Assembly: GCF_963675165.1 (NCBI RefSeq)
Contig: NC_087377.1
Coordinates: 9,069,122-9,133,121, forward strand
Origin: Halichondria panicea
Taxonomy: Eukaryota; Porifera; Demospongiae; Suberitida; Halichondriidae
Length of the DNA: 64,000 nucleotides
Direction of reading: 5' to 3'
Part shown: positions 60,962 to 64,000 of the stretch, piece after piece
How positions within the stretch are numbered: position 1 is the first letter of the stretch
Layout: each line of letters begins with the position of its first letter
Program-made: the position numbers and the translations under genes
Notes under the pieces: model-generated
What the model was told of the DNA's origin: nothing
Databases searched by the model: none
Seen by the model: the letters and a program-made list of their open reading frames with translations, nothing else

Positions 60962-61470
60962 ATTCGTACAGCTCAGGATAGTGACGTTACATCTATAATT
61001 ATTGTTCCAGAAAAATTTGCTGTTTTAATATTTGTACGTGCTATACTGATACGAAAATAACCCACTATATGGGTACGTAGGTTGTGTGCACAATTCAATA
61101 CAGAGACAAATAATTTATCTGAGGTGTAAAACTTCACTAAGTTGAAACGTAATTATGGGCGAGCATAAAATTAATAATAATTATCCTAAACAGTCAACAC
61201 ACACTCGCGCACTTTCTTAGCGATCTTGAGACTCTTCACTTTATTCTCAAACTTAGCTGACTGTATCTGTACAGGATGAAGGACATTATTAACCCTACTC
61301 AAGAGTATAAAAATATACATTTAGAATAGACTACTCGTTGGCGCTATAAAAATGAAAGTATCGTGGGTGCTGATCTATCGGTATACATGGATCCGAACAA
61401 ATTAATACAACACTTTTTGCTTGTATGCAGGGAACGGTGCAAAAGAGTGGGAAAAGATTGACTATTAATA

Positions 61471-61494
61471 AGGGTTAGGGTTAGGGTTAGGGTT
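61471..61494. repeat. interstitial telomere-type repeat, four AGGGTT units
   Basis: Exactly four AGGGTT (TTAGGG) units in tandem in otherwise ordinary sequence. Confidence 0.95.
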
Positions 61495-61577
61495 GCAGCC
61501 ACCAATAGTTAGTGCTAATGGTACAGAGAGCAAATTACCAATTTTTATACGTGAAAGTGAAGTTAGTATAATCAAAA

Positions 61578-62004
61578 TTGTTTGCTAAACACGAACTAGC
61601 CACAAATATATAAGCCATAACTCTAGACAGAAGCTTTTTGTTTCAAATCCACAAATCAAATAAACTAAAAGCAAAGCTATTACTTGTATTTGTATTGCAA
61701 CCATAGAACATTTCCAACAATAGTTTGCTAAACACAAACTAGCCACAAATATATAAGCCATAACTCTAGACAGAAGCTTTTTGTTTCAAATCCACAAATC
61801 AAAAGCAAAGCTATTACTTGTATCTGTATTGCAACCATAGAACATTTCCAACAATAATGCAAAATTGTTTGCTAAACACGAACTAGCCACAAATATATAA
61901 GCCATAACTCTAGACAGAAGCTTTTTGTTTCAAATCCACGAATCATAAAAGCAAAGCTATTACTTGTATCTGTATTGCAACCATAGAACATTTCCAACAA
62001 TAAT
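61578..62004. repeat. tandem repeat, three units of about 140 bp
   Basis: Units start near 61578, 61723 and 61866, each with TTTGCTAAACAC, ACAGAAGCTTTTTGTTTCAA and TTGCAACCATAGAACATTTC. Unit length varies by a short indel (AAATAAACTA present only in the first). Confidence 0.95.
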
Positions 62005-63722
62005 GCACTGACACACACAAACACATGCACTGTACGTATATATATGCCTCCGACGTGCATGATGCATTGATGTATATTGATGGTATTGGATGTTACCAGG
62101 ATAAAGAAGTTGAGAGTTAGTATAACTAATAGTATTAGGGCTCTAAACACATTGACACTCCCTTCACATACATGCATAACTGTTTGCTAACATTAGCTTT
62201 ACCATACTCTGTGCACTCCCATTCGACTAACATGCACACTGTCACTTACTTAGCACAGACTATCTTGCCACATTATACTTCCTCTCCAGTAGTACAAACT
62301 CACCTCATATAGTTATCCACTGGCTCATCCTTCAACCAGTGCTCCCCATCCTGCACATGTGTGGGCGTGTGGAGGGAGTGGTTAAAGGTAAATGCACTGT
62401 AAATACGTAAATAGGTTGGAAATATACTTTTGGTTTGGAAACAAACTTAAAGAGTTCTACCTTTGCATTTGAAATGATATGGGGTGTATTAAGGAGTAGC
62501 ATGCATACTTACTTTGTGGTACATGATTAAAAATAGTAATAGCAAACATTGTCCACCTTAGGGTTTAGCCAGATATAGAAATTATAACGAGACGTTCTGG
62601 ATTAATTAATTATCAACCCTCACTGGCACATGAACCAACCAAGTGACCCAAGCCGGTAATGGGGGCCACTATAATTATTGATTAGGTACTTAATCGCATG
62701 TTGTCCTATTATTCACTGTGATTTGTAGAGTGGATTAATCAATCACGTATCAGTAATTAACGTCATTAACAACGTGCAATTACTGCCTTGACGACTACAC
62801 GTTCGAATAACGGACGTGGCTAATTCTTTTACTGAAACTGCAGCTAAAACGTCCTTAAAACTGCATCACAAAGGATTAACAATCAATAGTATGGCTACTC
62901 GTGCAATAAGGGATTTATAACAAGCACTGGCAAGGTTAATAACACTCGGCTACGCCTCGTGCAATTAGTATCCTTGCCATTGCTTTGATAACATTTATAC
63001 CCTCAAAATACGTATAGCATGGTATGTGACTGTCATCATTGCCTGAGCACATGCACAATATAATGTATATGTATTTAGTGATCATGAGATCAAAATATTG
63101 TGACCGTCCAGGACATACACACCCGTAACTAGGAGAATGTACAGCTTCTTAGCTTTTGCTCGCTTTTATTCGACAAAGAAGCTTTAACATCGAAATCTGC
63201 CACTATTTAAACTAAGATATTGAAGACTATCCATGCTGTAAACGCAGTGCTATGGCACCCAGGTGAGTAGATTATCCTGTCACAAACAACGGACGACTAC
63301 ACATGTGGCCACCCACGCGCGCCTCGGGTAAAAATAACGATCCGTGATCAGTGAAGACAGCTTGATTTACTACTAGATAATCACTGCGTGTACATGCTAC
63401 CGTGGGACAATATACTTAGTAAGGCTTCTGTTTACAATAAGCCACACTTTGCTACATGACCACAATAAGCCATACTACACATGTACATATTCCTATGCAC
63501 TCTAGTATTCTTCAGCCCACGGGGCATAGTAGATCCCACTTGAGTGGGGAGTTATATGATTGAGGGTATAAACAATTAATGATGTAATGTTCCTAGCTTA
63601 TAGTTAGCCAATGAAAAGTGGGATCTATAAATCATTAGATAGTGTCCATTTGGGAACTCCCACTTTTCATTGGTGGCGTGGTATATCTAAAGTTACACTT
63701 TCAAAGAAAATCAGCTAAACCA
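62005..63722. other. no gene seen; possible upstream region of the last ORF
   Basis: Contains a short inverted pair CCAATGAAAAGTGGGA (63609-63624, 63657-63672) just before the next ORF, and a repeat block near 63140-63330 shared with 45540-45720. No exon recognised. Confidence 0.45.
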
Positions 63723-64000
63723 ATGGCTTTCACCAGGAACAGAGAATTAGATGGTAAAGCAAGTCAACAAAAAAATCAAGATGTTTATTCAGAAAAGAGT
63801 TTTGTTAAGAAACTAGAAGAACCGGAGCAAAAGAAACAAGCTAGAAAAAGAAAAAGACAAGCTGATGGTGGCATTTCAGAAAGACCCTCCACCAAGAAGA
63901 CTAGACTAGAGGTAGAGAAACAATCTTCTTCTCTAGTAGATCAAAAAATACGTCACAGTCAACAGAGTAGCGAACAGCTCTCAACCAGAAAAAAAGAAAC
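63723..64000 (+). CDS. lysine-rich protein, N-terminal part, runs off the window
   Basis: Open from ATG at 63723 to the window end (92 codons, no stop). It begins MAFTRNRELDGKASQQ and is very hydrophilic. RKRKRQ (near residue 45) and KKTR look like nuclear localisation signals. No domain is visible yet; the sequence is rich in Lys, Gln and Ser as in disordered nuclear proteins. It could also be the start of a transposon gene. Confidence 0.55.
   Translation, partial: MAFTRNRELDGKASQQKNQDVYSEKSFVKKLEEPEQKKQARKRKRQADGGISERPSTKKTRLEVEKQSSSLVDQKIRHSQQSSEQLSTRKKE

Overview
The window is eukaryotic and looks like sponge (demosponge-like) genomic DNA. It is AT-rich, and its genes are split by short GT-AG introns. 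The coding exons encode metazoan extracellular modules (Ig-like, FN3, sushi, NIDO, IPT, AMOP, VWD, EGF), and the intergenic DNA is packed with small inverted-repeat transposons. The sponge assignment is an inference from the style of the Ig/FN3 exons and the transposon load; no marker gene proves it.

Layout. (1) 1-4660 and 28230-34744 are the two arms of a large inverted duplication. Each carries one copy of a receptor gene (minus strand at 1-1698, plus strand at 33070-40166). The right copy is complete and can be assembled into 750 codons with every intron phase agreeing: signal peptide, Ig-like, three FN3, sushi, two alternative-looking transmembrane exons, and a tail with two motifs that fit the ITIM consensus. 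(2) 6313-12190 is an apparently intact 5.9 kb DNA transposon. It has long TIRs, a 6-bp target duplication, an IS3-like DDE transposase (plus) and, tail to tail with it, a 12-exon UBZ-UIM-HECT ubiquitin ligase gene (minus) with no frame breaks. (3) 12.2-18.1 kb is repeat-rich and gene-poor, with a vestigial copy of the receptor 5' end and a 33-bp mini-transposon. (4) 18.1-23 kb holds a second convergent pair: an unrecognised Cys/His-rich protein that may be transposase-like, broken by a MITE inside an exon, and a short minus-strand gene. (5) 24.5-27.9 kb (minus) is a decaying gene resembling DUF6589 proteins, with an N-terminal CxxC...CxxC finger. (6) 40-47 kb is mostly repeats: a 360-bp GT array, a dead non-LTR retrotransposon split by a MITE, and pogo-like MITEs. 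(7) 47195-58006 (minus) is a secreted NIDO-IPT-AMOP-VWD-EGF protein related to SUSD2/mesh/MUC4, with two apparent indel frameshifts. (8) 58.4-63.7 kb is repeats and unassigned DNA, and an incomplete lysine-rich ORF starts at 63723 and runs off the window.

The strongest candidate for a notable system is the transposon that carries its own ubiquitin ligase. Transposons of several families are nested so cleanly (TA, 6-, 7- and 9-bp target duplications; an empty site present elsewhere in the window) that the order of insertions can be read directly. All homology statements come from reading motifs; no database search was possible.
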